From Pseudomonadota bacterium (GTDB lineage Bacteria > Pseudomonadota > Alphaproteobacteria > Rhizobiales > Xanthobacteraceae), in the NCBI GenBank assembly GCA_023451825.1, contig JAEXYA010000049.1, positions 1 to 64,000 on the forward strand: a DNA stretch of 64,000 bases. Direction: 5' to 3'. Position 1 is the stretch's first letter, and every line of letters begins with the position of its first letter. Shown piece by piece: positions 51,267-59,551 of this stretch. The position numbers and the translations under genes were made by a program. The notes below the pieces were generated by a model. It saw only the letters and a list, made by a program, of their open reading frames with translations. It was not told the DNA's origin and did not search any database.

Positions 51267-52105
51267 TCCTGCATCCGTTGCCGCTGGCGGTCCGCCAGCA
51301 ATTTCATGATCGCCGCAGCCGTCTCCTCGATCGAGCGGCGCGTCACTTCCAGCAAGGCCCAGCCATATTTGGCGCTGAGCTTGCGCGCATAGGTGACCTC
51401 ATCGGTCACCGCCTGCTTGTCGATATAATCGTCGTTGGCCGTATCGCTACCGATCGACAGCAAGCGATTCTGCCGGATCTGGATCAGTCGTTCCGGCGTC
51501 GCATGCAGCGAGACCACGAGTGGCTTCTTCAAGGTCTCGAGCTGCTTCGGAATAGGGATTCCGGGGACGAGGGGCACATTGGCGGTGCGGACACCGCGAT
51601 TCGCCAGATAAATGGAGGTTGGCGTTTTCGACGTGCGCGACACGCCGACGAGAACGACATCGGCCTCTTCAAGCCCGTCGGTATGCTGTCCGTCATCATG
51701 CATCATGGAATAATTCAGCGCGTCGATCCGCTTGAAATATTCCGCATTGAGCACGTGCTGCGCGCCGACCCGCCCGGAGGTGGAGGCGCCAAGATAATTC
51801 TGGAACAGCTGCATCACCGGACCGATGATCGACAGGCTCGGCGAATTGATCTCCTGGCACTTGGCTTCCAGCCGCTCGACCAGATCCTTCTCCAGCAGCG
51901 TGAACAGCACGATGCCTGGCGCTTCCTCGATTTCCGTCAGCACACGATCGAGCTGCTTCTGGCTGCGCACCAGCGGATAGACGTGCTCGACCGGGGTCAC
52001 ATTGGAATATTGGGCGGCCACCGCGCGGGCGACGGTAATCAGTGTCTCGCCGGTGGAGTCGGAGACGAGATGAAGGTGAAAGAAGCTGCCGGTGGTATGC
52101 ACCAT
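51263..52105 (-). CDS. Bifunctional kinase/pyrophosphorylase (PPSR/DUF299, RP001-type)
   Basis: The 280-residue protein is of the family that phosphorylates and reactivates PEP synthase or pyruvate phosphate dikinase. It carries LVSDSTGETLITVARAVAAQ near the start, then IEEAPGIVLFTLLEKDLVER, and the P-loop-like VVLVGVSRTSKTPTSIYLAN (about residue 153). The RP001 homologue next to the origin in Rickettsia and Caulobacter belongs to this family. It is the last minus-strand gene before the gene-free gap at 52106-52561. Divergence from hemJ on the other side fits an origin. Confidence 0.93.
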   Translation of the reverse strand: MVHTTGSFFHLHLVSDSTGETLITVARAVAAQYSNVTPVEHVYPLVRSQKQLDRVLTEIEEAPGIVLFTLLEKDLVERLEAKCQEINSPSLSIIGPVMQLFQNYLGASTSGRVGAQHVLNAEYFKRIDALNYSMMHDDGQHTDGLEEADVVLVGVSRTSKTPTSIYLANRGVRTANVPLVPGIPIPKQLETLKKPLVVSLHATPERLIQIRQNRLLSIGSDTANDDYIDKQAVTDEVTYARKLSAKYGWALLEVTRRSIEETAAAIMKLLADRQRQRMQE

Positions 52106-52561
52106 AACCCTGTGTGTTCTGTGGATCGCTGTGGAGCTTTTCAGCGGAATCGGCGGCGATGGCGAGACGGCCGGGATAACCCGGATTCTTCTTCACAGGC
52201 CTGCCTGCGGGGACACCGTTTGGCGACGCTCACAATGATAATGGGGTTATGTGGATTTGTCTCTCCGGAATCCCGCCTGAATGGGCCGCAAAGCCCTGCG
52301 CCATCTGTCTTTGTCGATCGCAAGAGGACTCGCAGAAGATTCAGATCGCGGTGTGCACAAGCATGGGATGACACGGGGACGACATTGTGTCCGCCAAATC
52401 CACGGTCAAGAAGACTCAAACCTTAAGAATCTAATAATAGATTGAGGGAAGGGGGTGCGTGCGGATAGAGCACGGATAACCGCTCTTGCAGAGCAACCGC
52501 GGTGCCGGGCAGATGTTCCCCATCGAGACCGTGGCACCTTGATAGAGGGCAAGGCTTAGCA
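52106..52561. other. Candidate chromosome replication origin (oriC) region
   Basis: This 456-base gap between divergent genes has no coding frame. It holds an AT-rich patch (AAACCTTAAGAATCTAATAA, about 52418-52437, continuing TAGATTGA) in a GC-rich genome. Inside the patch TTAA-N7-ATAA (52423-52437) is close to the CtrA site TTAA-N7-TTAA. DnaA-like boxes that match TGTGGATAA at seven of nine bases occur at 52120 (TGTGGATCG), 52250 (TGTGGATTT) and 52352 (TGTGCACAA). A perfect DnaA box is not present. The call is inferred from these plus gene context. Confidence 0.6.
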
Positions 52562-52984
52562 ATGTATGAATGGGCGAAAGCTCTGCACATCATCGCCGTC
52601 ATCTCCTGGATGGCGGGTATGCTCTATCTGCCCCGATTGTTCGTCTACCACTGCGATGCTGAGATCGGATCGAAGCAATCCGAGACGTTCAAGGTGATGG
52701 AACGCCGGCTGCTCAAGGCGATCATCAATCCTGCGATGATCGCGACCTGGATCCTCGGGCTTTACCTCGCCTGGTCAGCCGGCTGGTTCACGTCGGGCTG
52801 GTTTCACGCAAAACTCTTCCTGGTGCTCGTCATGTCCGGTGTTCATGGCTTCCTGACCAGCCGCGTGCGCGACTTCGCCCTGGACCGCAACACCCGAAGT
52901 GCCAAATTCTATAAGATTATCAATGAAGTACCAACTGTCTTGATGATCCTGATCGTGATCCTTGTGGTGGTGAAGCCGTTCTGA
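52562..52984 (+). CDS. hemJ: Protoporphyrinogen oxidase HemJ
   Basis: HemJ oxidises protoporphyrinogen IX to protoporphyrin IX, the penultimate step of heme synthesis, in many alphaproteobacteria. The 140-residue protein has four hydrophobic spans and starts MYEWAKALHIIAVISWMAG, with the conserved N-terminal histidine in LHIIAVISW. It continues MLYLPRLFVYHC and WFHAKLFLVLVMSGVHGFL. It is the first plus-strand gene to the right of the candidate origin. In other members of the order hemE usually lies between PPSR and hemJ; it is not in this window. Confidence 0.93.
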   Translation: MYEWAKALHIIAVISWMAGMLYLPRLFVYHCDAEIGSKQSETFKVMERRLLKAIINPAMIATWILGLYLAWSAGWFTSGWFHAKLFLVLVMSGVHGFLTSRVRDFALDRNTRSAKFYKIINEVPTVLMILIVILVVVKPF

Positions 52985-53271
52985 CGACAATTTTGGCCAT
53001 CACGGCACTTCCGGCGATCTTGCGCGTTGAGCGGATGTCTCATATGTTGCGCTTCTCCCACCCGACGCAGGCGATGCGGTTCGACCCGGCATATTGAATT
53101 CTCTTCTTTGAATTCAGCCGGCCGCCACATCAGGCTTGAAGTCTCTTCAGCACCTTCATCGCTCAAGAGTTCTCTGCCGGAGACCTGCGGACTTTCGTGA
53201 CACTTTTGAGCGTCCGCACCTTCTCCAGCAGCTTGCACACCCCCCTCCGATCTTCCACAGGACCACCCCCA

Positions 53272-54537
53272 ATGCGGGAAATGAAACTTCAAGACCTCAA
53301 GGCCAAGACGCCAGCCGAGCTCGTCTCGTTTGCGGAAGAGCTGGGGGTCGAAAATGCCAGCACGATGCGCAAGCAGGAACTGATGTTCGCCTGCCTCAAG
53401 CAGCTGGCCTTGCAGGAAACCGACATCATCGGCGAAGGCGTCGTCGAGGTTCTCTCTGACGGCTTTGGCTTCCTCCGTTCGTCGGACGCCAATTACCTGC
53501 CCGGCCCGGACGACATCTATGTCTCGCCCTCGCAGATCCGCCGTTTCGGCCTGCGCACCGGCGATACCGTCGAAGGCCATATCCGCAGCCCGAAGGAAGG
53601 CGAACGCTATTTCGCGCTGCTGAAGGTCAACACGCTGAACTTCGAGGATCCCGAGAAGTCCAAGCACAAGGTCAATTTCGACAACCTGACGCCGCTGTTT
53701 CCGAACGAGCGCTTCCGCCTCGAACTGGAAGACCCGACCCGCAAGGATCTGTCGCCCCGCGTCATCGACATCGTGGCGCCGATCGGCAAGGGCCAGCGCG
53801 CTTTGATCGTGGCACCGCCGCGCACGGGTAAAACCGTGCTGATGCAGAATATCGCGCATTCGATCACCGCCAACCATCCGGAATGCTACCTGATCGTTCT
53901 TCTGATCGACGAACGTCCGGAAGAAGTCACCGACATGCAGCGCTCGGTGAAGGGCGAGGTCGTATCCTCGACCTTCGACGAACCGGCCACCCGCCACGTC
54001 CAGGTCGCCGAAATGGTGATCGAAAAGGCGAAGCGCCTGGTCGAGCATGGCCGCGACGTGGTCATCCTGCTGGATTCCATCACCCGCCTCGGCCGCGCTT
54101 ACAACACCGTGGTGCCGTCCTCGGGTAAGGTGCTGACCGGCGGTGTCGACGCCAATGCGCTGCAGCGTCCGAAGCGGTTCTTCGGTGCCGCGCGAAACGT
54201 GGAAGAGGGTGGCTCGCTCACCATCATCGCCACCGCGCTGGTCGATACTGGCAGCCGCATGGACGAAGTGATCTTCGAAGAATTCAAGGGCACCGGTAAC
54301 TCGGAACTCATCCTGGACCGCAAGGTCTCGGACAAGCGCACCTTCCCAGCGATCGACATTTCACGTTCGGGCACGCGCAAGGAAGAGCTCATCACCGATC
54401 CGCAGGTGCTCAAGAAGATGTATGTGCTCCGCCGCATCCTCAATCCGATGGGCACCATGGACGCCATCGACTTCCTGCTCGACAAGCTCCGCAACACGAA
54501 GAGCAATTCGGAATTCTTCGATTCGATGAATACGTAA
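53272..54537 (+). CDS. rho: Transcription termination factor Rho
   Basis: The hexameric RNA helicase ends factor-dependent transcripts. The 421-residue protein has the N-terminal helix bundle (MKLQDLKAKTPAELVSFAEE), the RNA-binding cold-shock-like domain (EGVVEVLSDGFGFLRSSDAN) and the ATPase domain with Walker A (APPRTGKTVLMQNIA). The Q loop is at VVPSSGKVLTGGVDANALQR. The ATG at 53272 directly precedes the conserved part. A 287-base leader separates it from hemJ; Rho is often autoregulated through its leader. Confidence 0.97.
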   Translation: MREMKLQDLKAKTPAELVSFAEELGVENASTMRKQELMFACLKQLALQETDIIGEGVVEVLSDGFGFLRSSDANYLPGPDDIYVSPSQIRRFGLRTGDTVEGHIRSPKEGERYFALLKVNTLNFEDPEKSKHKVNFDNLTPLFPNERFRLELEDPTRKDLSPRVIDIVAPIGKGQRALIVAPPRTGKTVLMQNIAHSITANHPECYLIVLLIDERPEEVTDMQRSVKGEVVSSTFDEPATRHVQVAEMVIEKAKRLVEHGRDVVILLDSITRLGRAYNTVVPSSGKVLTGGVDANALQRPKRFFGAARNVEEGGSLTIIATALVDTGSRMDEVIFEEFKGTGNSELILDRKVSDKRTFPAIDISRSGTRKEELITDPQVLKKMYVLRRILNPMGTMDAIDFLLDKLRNTKSNSEFFDSMNT

Positions 54538-54563
54538 GTCGAAGCGAGCGACGAATGAGAAGA

Positions 54564-54595
54564 GGCCGTGCCGCAAGGCGCGGCCTTTTTTCTTT
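54564..54595 (+). terminator. Rho-independent terminator after rho
   Basis: GGCCGTGCC-GCAA-GGCGCGGCC is followed by TTTTTTCTTTT, about 25 bases after the rho stop. The stem is nine base pairs with one G-U pair. Confidence 0.88.
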
Positions 54596-54612
54596 TGAAG
54601 CCTCACACTCCA

Positions 54613-54725
54613 ACCCTCATCCTGAGGAGCGCGCAACGCGCGCGTCTCGAAGGATGGCTGCAAGCGCCGGAGCCTGGCCAACTCATGGTTCGAGACGGCG
54701 CTTCGCGCCTCCTCACCATGAGGGC
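54613..54725. repeat. CCCTCATCCTGAGGAGCGCGCAACGCGCGCG repeat (family D), full copy
   Basis: It lies between rho and mnmE, 50 bases before the mnmE start. It has both arms and the inner GGATGG / ATGGTTCGAGAC pieces. Confidence 0.87.
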
Positions 54726-54774
54726 TGGAGCAAGAATCCCGTTGCACCTCACCCCCGCCACCGTCAAATAGGCG

Positions 54775-56100
54775 ATGCATCCGCGCGATCAGACCATTTA
54801 CGCTCTCTCCTCCGGCCGCCCCCCGACCGCGATCGCCATCGTGCGGGTGTCCGGTCCGCACGCCGGCTTTGCGCTCGAACAGCTGGCGAAGAAAATCCCG
54901 ACACCGCGCATGGCCACGCATGTGCTGCTCGCCGATAACAGGCTCGGACCCATCGACGATGCCGTGGTGCTCTGGTTTCCCGCGCCCGCCAGCGCCACCG
55001 GCGAGGACACCGCTGAATTCCACATCCACGGCGGCCGCGCCGTTCTCGCGTCGCTGTTCGAAGCGCTCGCCGCCATCGATGGACTGCGCCCCGCCGAGTC
55101 CGGCGAATTCACGCGCCGCAGTTTTGAAAACGGAAAGCTGGATCTCACCGAAGCCGAAGGCCTCGACGATCTCATCCACGCCGACACCGACCGCCAGCGC
55201 AGACAGGCGCTGCGCCAGCTGAAAGGTCTGCTCGGCGACAAGGCCCGCAACTGGCGCCAGCAGATCATCGAGGCTCTGGCGCTGGTCGAGGTCGGCATCG
55301 ACTTTTCCGACGAAGGCGATGTCTCCGCCGAACTGATGGCGCCCGCGCTGGAAAGGGCCGAGACGCTTCGTCGCGAAATCGAGCAGGTGCTGTCGGCGCA
55401 AGGCCGCAGTGAGCGCTTGCGCGATGGCCTCGTCGTGGCCATCGCCGGCCAGCCCAATGTCGGCAAGTCCACGCTGATGAATCAGCTCGCCCGTCGCGAC
55501 GTCGCGATCGTCTCGCCGCATGCGGGCACGACACGCGACGTCATCGAAGTGCAGCTCGATCTCGATGGTTATCCGGTGACGGTGATCGACACCGCCGGCA
55601 TTCGCGAGACGATCGATCCGGTGGAAGAAGAGGGCGTTCGCCGTGCGCGCGCCCGGGCCGGCGAAGCGGATCTCGTTTTGTGGCTCGTCGATTCAATGGA
55701 TGCCGCGCGGCCGGAAGGCTGGTTGACCGCTAGCGATGCACCGGTCTGGATCATCAGCACGAAGACCGATGTGAGTGTTGCGGCGTCGGGCGATGCGATG
55801 CTGACGATCTCTGCCGAACGTGGTGATGGGATGAGCGCGCTGATGTCGGCGCTTGTCGAATTTGCATCTCGATATTTCGGGCAAAGCGAAGCCAGCTTCA
55901 TCACCAGGGATCGTCAGCGTGATCTGCTCCGCCGGACAGCGGAATTGTTGCAACATGCCGCAACATCCGCGCAGCATGGCGATGAACTCGTTGCCGAAGA
56001 TCTACGTGCTGCTGCGCATCAGCTGGGGCGGCTGCTCGGACGTGTGGATGTGGAAGATGTGCTCGACAGCATATTTAGGGATTTTTGCATAGGTAAGTAA
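54775..56100 (+). CDS. mnmE: tRNA uridine-5-carboxymethylaminomethyl(34) synthesis GTPase MnmE
   Basis: With MnmG it builds the 5-carboxymethylaminomethyl group on tRNA wobble uridine. The 441-residue protein has a folate-binding N-terminal domain (DQTIYALSSGRPPTAIAIVR, FHIHGGRAVLASLFEALAAI), a helical domain and an inserted GTPase domain (AGQPNVGKSTLMNQLARRDV, PHAGTTRDV). It ends FCIGK, the conserved C-terminal CIGK motif. It is encoded just upstream of mnmG, its partner. Confidence 0.97.
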   Translation: MHPRDQTIYALSSGRPPTAIAIVRVSGPHAGFALEQLAKKIPTPRMATHVLLADNRLGPIDDAVVLWFPAPASATGEDTAEFHIHGGRAVLASLFEALAAIDGLRPAESGEFTRRSFENGKLDLTEAEGLDDLIHADTDRQRRQALRQLKGLLGDKARNWRQQIIEALALVEVGIDFSDEGDVSAELMAPALERAETLRREIEQVLSAQGRSERLRDGLVVAIAGQPNVGKSTLMNQLARRDVAIVSPHAGTTRDVIEVQLDLDGYPVTVIDTAGIRETIDPVEEEGVRRARARAGEADLVLWLVDSMDAARPEGWLTASDAPVWIISTKTDVSVAASGDAMLTISAERGDGMSALMSALVEFASRYFGQSEASFITRDRQRDLLRRTAELLQHAATSAQHGDELVAEDLRAAAHQLGRLLGRVDVEDVLDSIFRDFCIGK

Positions 56101-56127
56101 TTATTCCTATATTAAAAATTCGATCCG

Positions 56128-56233
56128 TAGGATGGGTTAGCGGAGGCGCGAAGCGCTGGAGCGTAACCCATCAGCGGAGCTAGCCACACGGTTGGAACCG
56201 CGTGGGTTTTCGCTCTGCTCAACCCACCCTACG
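56128..56233. repeat. GTAGGATGGGTTAGCGGAGGCGCGAAGCGC repeat (family B), full copy
   Basis: The arms GTAGGATGGGTTAGC and GCTCAACCCACCCTACG mostly match. It directly precedes the first parS-like site in the mnmE-mnmG gap. Confidence 0.83.
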
Positions 56234-56250
56234 GCGGCGGCGCTTATGGA

Positions 56251-56266
56251 TGTTTCACGTGAAACA
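56251..56266. promoter_or_regulatory. parS site 1 (perfect)
   Basis: TGTTTCACGTGAAACA is the consensus 16-bp palindrome bound by ParB. It lies in the gap before mnmG. Confidence 0.93.
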
Positions 56267-56290
56267 CTGACGAACTAATTTCCTTCATTC

Positions 56291-56306
56291 CGTTTCACGT
56301 GAAACA
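56291..56306. promoter_or_regulatory. parS site 2 (one mismatch)
   Basis: CGTTTCACGTGAAACA, 40 bases from site 1 centre to centre. The core GTTTCACGTGAAAC is intact; only the outer T is changed to C. Confidence 0.88.
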
Positions 56307-56362
56307 CCCCTCCCGAAATCTCCCCTTCAATCTTGTCCACAGGCGCGCTAGAAGCTGCGCCC

Positions 56363-58237
56363 ATGCAGAACAAGTTCGATGTCATCGTCATCGGTGGTGG
56401 ACACGCCGGCTGTGAGGCCGCGGCTGCGGCGGCCCGCATGGGCGCGCGCACTGCGCTGGTCACCCACCGCTTCGCCACCATCGGCGCCATGTCCTGCAAC
56501 CCGGCCATCGGGGGCCTTGGCAAGGGCCATCTCGTCCGCGAGGTCGATGCGCTCGACGGATTGATGGGCCGCGTCGCCGATGCCGGCGGCATCCAGTTTC
56601 GCATGCTCAATCGCAAGAAGGGTCCGGCCGTCCGCGGGCCGCGTACCCAGGCTGATCGCAAGCTCTACGCCGCCGCGATGCAGGCCGCGATTACGGCCAC
56701 CGAAAATCTCAGCGTGATCGAAGGGGAGGCCGACGATCTCCTCACGGCCAACGGCCGGATCACCGGCATCCGCTTGGCCGACGGCCGCGAATTGTCTGCT
56801 GGCGCTGTGGTCATCACCACCGGCACATTCCTCCGTGGCCTAATCCATCTCGGTGAAAAGAACTGGCCAGCCGGCCGGATCGATGAAGCCCCGGCGCTCG
56901 GCCTGTCTAGGGCCTTTGAGCGGATCGGTTTCACCCTCGGCCGCCTCAAGACCGGCACCCCACCGCGCCTTGATGGCAAGACCATCGACTGGTCAGCCGT
57001 CGAGATGCAGGCGGCGGATGATCCGCCGGAGCCGTTCTCGGTGATGACCGACCGCATCACCACGCCCCAGATCGAATGCGGCATCACCCGCACTACGCCG
57101 GCCACCCATGATGTGATCCGCGCCAATGTGCATCGCTCGCCGATGTATTCCGGCCAGATCAAAAGCTCGGGCCCACGCTATTGCCCGTCCATCGAAGACA
57201 AGATCGTCCGTTTCGGCGATCGCGACGGCCACCAGATCTTCCTGGAGCCCGAAGGCCTCGACGACGACACCGTCTACCCGAATGGTATCTCTACCTCGCT
57301 CCCCGAGGAGGTTCAGGCCCCGATCCTGGCTTCGATCCCGGGCCTCGAGCGGGTCCGGATGATCAAGCCCGGCTATGCCATCGAATATGACCATGTCGAT
57401 CCGCGCGAACTCGAACCGACCCTGCAGGCCAAGCGGATGCCGGGCCTGTTCATGGCAGGGCAGATCAATGGCACCACGGGCTATGAAGAGGCTGCTGCCC
57501 AGGGTCTGGTCGCCGGCCTGAACGCTGCGCTGGCTGCTTCCGGCTCCGCGCCGGCGGTTTTTGACCGTGCCGATGGCTATCTCGGCGTGATGATCGACGA
57601 TCTCGTGACCCGTGGCATCTCCGAACCCTATCGGATGTTCACATCCCGGGCCGAATATCGCCTGACTCTCCGTGCCGACAATGCCGATCAGCGCCTGACC
57701 AACAAGGGGATTGCCCTTGGCTGTGTCGGTAGCGCCCGGATCGCGCGCCATAGGGCGAAGATGGATGCCCTTGCCGCCGGCAAGGCGCTCGCCAAGTCGC
57801 TTTCGATCACCCCGAATGGCGCGGCGAAGCACGGTCTGTCCCTCAATCACGATGGTCAGCGCCGCACGGCATTCGATCTGTTGTCCTATCCAGAGAGTGA
57901 ATGGGCCACGGTGACCCGGATCTGGCCCGAATTGTCGGCCATTGACCCTGCCATCGGCACCCATATCGAGATCGACGCCAAATATGATGTCTATCTCAAG
58001 CGCCAGACCGCCGATGTGGAGTCCTTCCGCCGCGACGAAGGTCTGCTGCTGACCGATATTGATTATGATGTTGTTCCCGGGCTCTCGAATGAGGCCCGCG
58101 CCAAGCTCAAGGCCGCTTCGCCCCGGACAGTGGGGCAGGCGGGGCGTCTGGATGGGGTCACGCCCGCCGCTCTGGCGATCCTGACCGCCTATCTGCGCCG
58201 AGAAGCCCGCAAGACGGCGGCGAGCAGCGTCGCTTAA
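56363..58237 (+). CDS. mnmG: tRNA uridine-5-carboxymethylaminomethyl(34) synthesis enzyme MnmG
   Basis: The FAD-dependent partner of MnmE. The 624-residue protein starts MQNKFDVIVIGGGHAGCEAA (GxGxxG Rossmann fold). It has the conserved cysteine SCNPAIGGLGKGHLVREVDA, then RGPRTQADRKLYAAAMQAAI and, near the end, EEAAAQGLVAGLNAALAASG. The C-terminal tRNA-binding helical domain ends TAYLRREARKTAAS. I placed the start at 56363; an earlier ATG at 56333 adds ten unrelated residues. Confidence 0.97.
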   Translation: MQNKFDVIVIGGGHAGCEAAAAAARMGARTALVTHRFATIGAMSCNPAIGGLGKGHLVREVDALDGLMGRVADAGGIQFRMLNRKKGPAVRGPRTQADRKLYAAAMQAAITATENLSVIEGEADDLLTANGRITGIRLADGRELSAGAVVITTGTFLRGLIHLGEKNWPAGRIDEAPALGLSRAFERIGFTLGRLKTGTPPRLDGKTIDWSAVEMQAADDPPEPFSVMTDRITTPQIECGITRTTPATHDVIRANVHRSPMYSGQIKSSGPRYCPSIEDKIVRFGDRDGHQIFLEPEGLDDDTVYPNGISTSLPEEVQAPILASIPGLERVRMIKPGYAIEYDHVDPRELEPTLQAKRMPGLFMAGQINGTTGYEEAAAQGLVAGLNAALAASGSAPAVFDRADGYLGVMIDDLVTRGISEPYRMFTSRAEYRLTLRADNADQRLTNKGIALGCVGSARIARHRAKMDALAAGKALAKSLSITPNGAAKHGLSLNHDGQRRTAFDLLSYPESEWATVTRIWPELSAIDPAIGTHIEIDAKYDVYLKRQTADVESFRRDEGLLLTDIDYDVVPGLSNEARAKLKAASPRTVGQAGRLDGVTPAALAILTAYLRREARKTAASSVA

Positions 58238-58239
58238 GC

Positions 58240-58255
58240 CGTTTCACGTGAAACA
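58240..58255. promoter_or_regulatory. parS site 3 (one mismatch)
   Basis: CGTTTCACGTGAAACA, starting three bases after the mnmG stop. The core is intact. Confidence 0.88.
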
Positions 58256-58266
58256 GAGATATGGTC

Positions 58267-58369
58267 CTAGGATGGGTTGAGCGAAGGTGCGAAGCCCCGG
58301 AGCGATACCCATCACCACATACTCCGGTGCCTGCTGTGATGGGTATCGCTCCGCTCAACCCATCCTACC
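58267..58369. repeat. CTAGGATGGGTTGAGCGAAGG repeat (family B), full copy
   Basis: The arms CTAGGATGGGTTGAGC and GCTCAACCCATCCTAC pair, with inner ATACCCATCACCACAT and TGTGATGGGTATCGC. It sits between parS sites 3 and 4. Confidence 0.86.
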
Positions 58370-58379
58370 GCTCCGAATT

Positions 58380-58395
58380 TGTTTCATGTGAAACA
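58380..58395. promoter_or_regulatory. parS site 4 (one mismatch in the centre)
   Basis: TGTTTCATGTGAAACA. The central CACGTG is CATGTG, so the two halves are no longer perfect palindromes. Binding may be weaker. Confidence 0.75.
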
Positions 58396-58397
58396 AG

Positions 58398-58727
58398 CTA
58401 TGACTTCGACTTCTTCGGCTTAGGCAGCGCATGTCGCCACGCCATCTCCAGCGCTGCTGCCAGTTCATCCTTCTTCATTTTCGCCAGCACACCGACGGTC
58501 CAGCCTTGCTGTCCCCAAGCGTTTGCGACCGGCAAAAATGCCTCCGGCATGACCGTGCATTTCAGAGCCTGTTCGTCGGGCGTCAGCTTGAAGTTCGCAG
58601 TTAGCCCGTCAGCCGCCAGGGTCACAAAGATCCGTTTGACCTTGAAGGCTGTCCGATCGAAGTGCGGAGCGGCGGAGACGCCGTCCATGGCAAGCGCCAG
58701 TTCGCGAAGCATGGATGCATTGGCCAT
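58398..58727 (-). CDS. MmcQ/YjbR family DNA-binding-like protein
   Basis: The 109-residue protein starts MANASMLRELALAMDGVSAA, and has HFDRTAFKVKRIFVTLAADG, FKLTPDEQALKCTVMPEAFL and GWTVGVLAKMKKDELAAALE. These fit the CyaY-like YjbR fold. It is not essential and its function is not known. It and the next gene are on the minus strand between mnmG and rsmG, unlike the usual neighbours of those two. Confidence 0.82.
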   Translation of the reverse strand: MANASMLRELALAMDGVSAAPHFDRTAFKVKRIFVTLAADGLTANFKLTPDEQALKCTVMPEAFLPVANAWGQQGWTVGVLAKMKKDELAAALEMAWRHALPKPKKSKS

Positions 58728-58736
58728 CTGAGCGCC

Positions 58737-59264
58737 CTACAGGTCGGGTATCGTCGCGATGATGTCCATCAGATCCTGGTCGGACCGGTCATACAAGGCA
58801 CTGAGCGCCGCATAGGGATTACCATCGAGCCCGAGCACAGTTGCAAATGCTGGTTCGGTTTTCATGCCCTGTATCCGCAGGGCCATAATTTGATCCCGGA
58901 GGGCGAAGCCGCCGAGATCGAGCAGTCGCTGCTCGACTTTGAAATGCTGGAAACCCGGTTGGTCTGCCACGGGCTGATTGCTGGCAAAAATCTCGAATGG
59001 CCAACCCTCCGCCTCGAATTTCGCGACCAGCGGTCGGCCTTTGGCCGACCATCGATAAAGCGCAAAGCCTTCGATCGTGCTGAACGCCGCCCAGATCGGT
59101 TCGATGAGTGCATCCGGATTCGCGGCATGGCAGACGATGTCGATATCGCTATCGGGCAGGGCGATGCCGAGCGGTAGCGTGCCGACAACGTGCGGGTCGA
59201 AGGGAGCCAGCAGATCGAGAATGCCGGTGCGGCGGATGGCGTCTTGATAGTCTGACGTCGTCAT
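58737..59264 (-). CDS. DUF4269 nucleotidyltransferase-like protein
   Basis: The 175-residue protein has an NTP-transferase-like core, VVGTLPLGIALPDSDIDIVC, matching G[GS]...DxD(I/V)D. It then has FEAEGWPFEIFASNQPVADQ and QHFKVEQRLLDLGGFALRDQ. DUF4269 proteins resemble small nucleotidyltransferases; activity is not known. The start at 59264 has GGAG six bases upstream. It runs convergent to mnmG and divergent from rsmG. Confidence 0.75.
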   Translation of the reverse strand: MTTSDYQDAIRRTGILDLLAPFDPHVVGTLPLGIALPDSDIDIVCHAANPDALIEPIWAAFSTIEGFALYRWSAKGRPLVAKFEAEGWPFEIFASNQPVADQPGFQHFKVEQRLLDLGGFALRDQIMALRIQGMKTEPAFATVLGLDGNPYAALSALYDRSDQDLMDIIATIPDL

Positions 59265-59270
59265 ACCCGT

Positions 59271-59440
59271 CTCCATGATTCGAAACGGCGCTTCCGCCTT
59301 CGCTCTTCGAGCTTCGGCGGGACAAGTCCGCCTTCTCACCAGCAGGGCGGGGTGTGGGACAATTTCTTTCCCGATCATCATCCCATTCCGCCCTCATCCT
59401 GAGGAGCGGCCGCAGGTCGCGTCTCGAAGGATGGTGTCTA
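59271..59440. repeat. Degenerate or scrambled copy of the CTCATCCTGAGGAGC repeat (family D)
   Basis: The piece CATGATTCGAAACGGCGCTTCCGCC resembles the inner arm of family D, and CCCTCATCCTGAGGAGCGG with GTCTCGAAGGATGG is the intact other arm, but they are in reversed order. The element is therefore broken or made of two partial copies. It takes up most of the gap before rsmG. Confidence 0.6.
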
Positions 59441-59551
59441 GGCTCAATCGACGCAACACATCTCCAAGCAGCTCCATTTTCATAGCCGCCGTCATGGACT
59501 CGGAGTATGAGAAAGCATCCCTCCCTCCATAACGTACCGAAATCGCATTCC

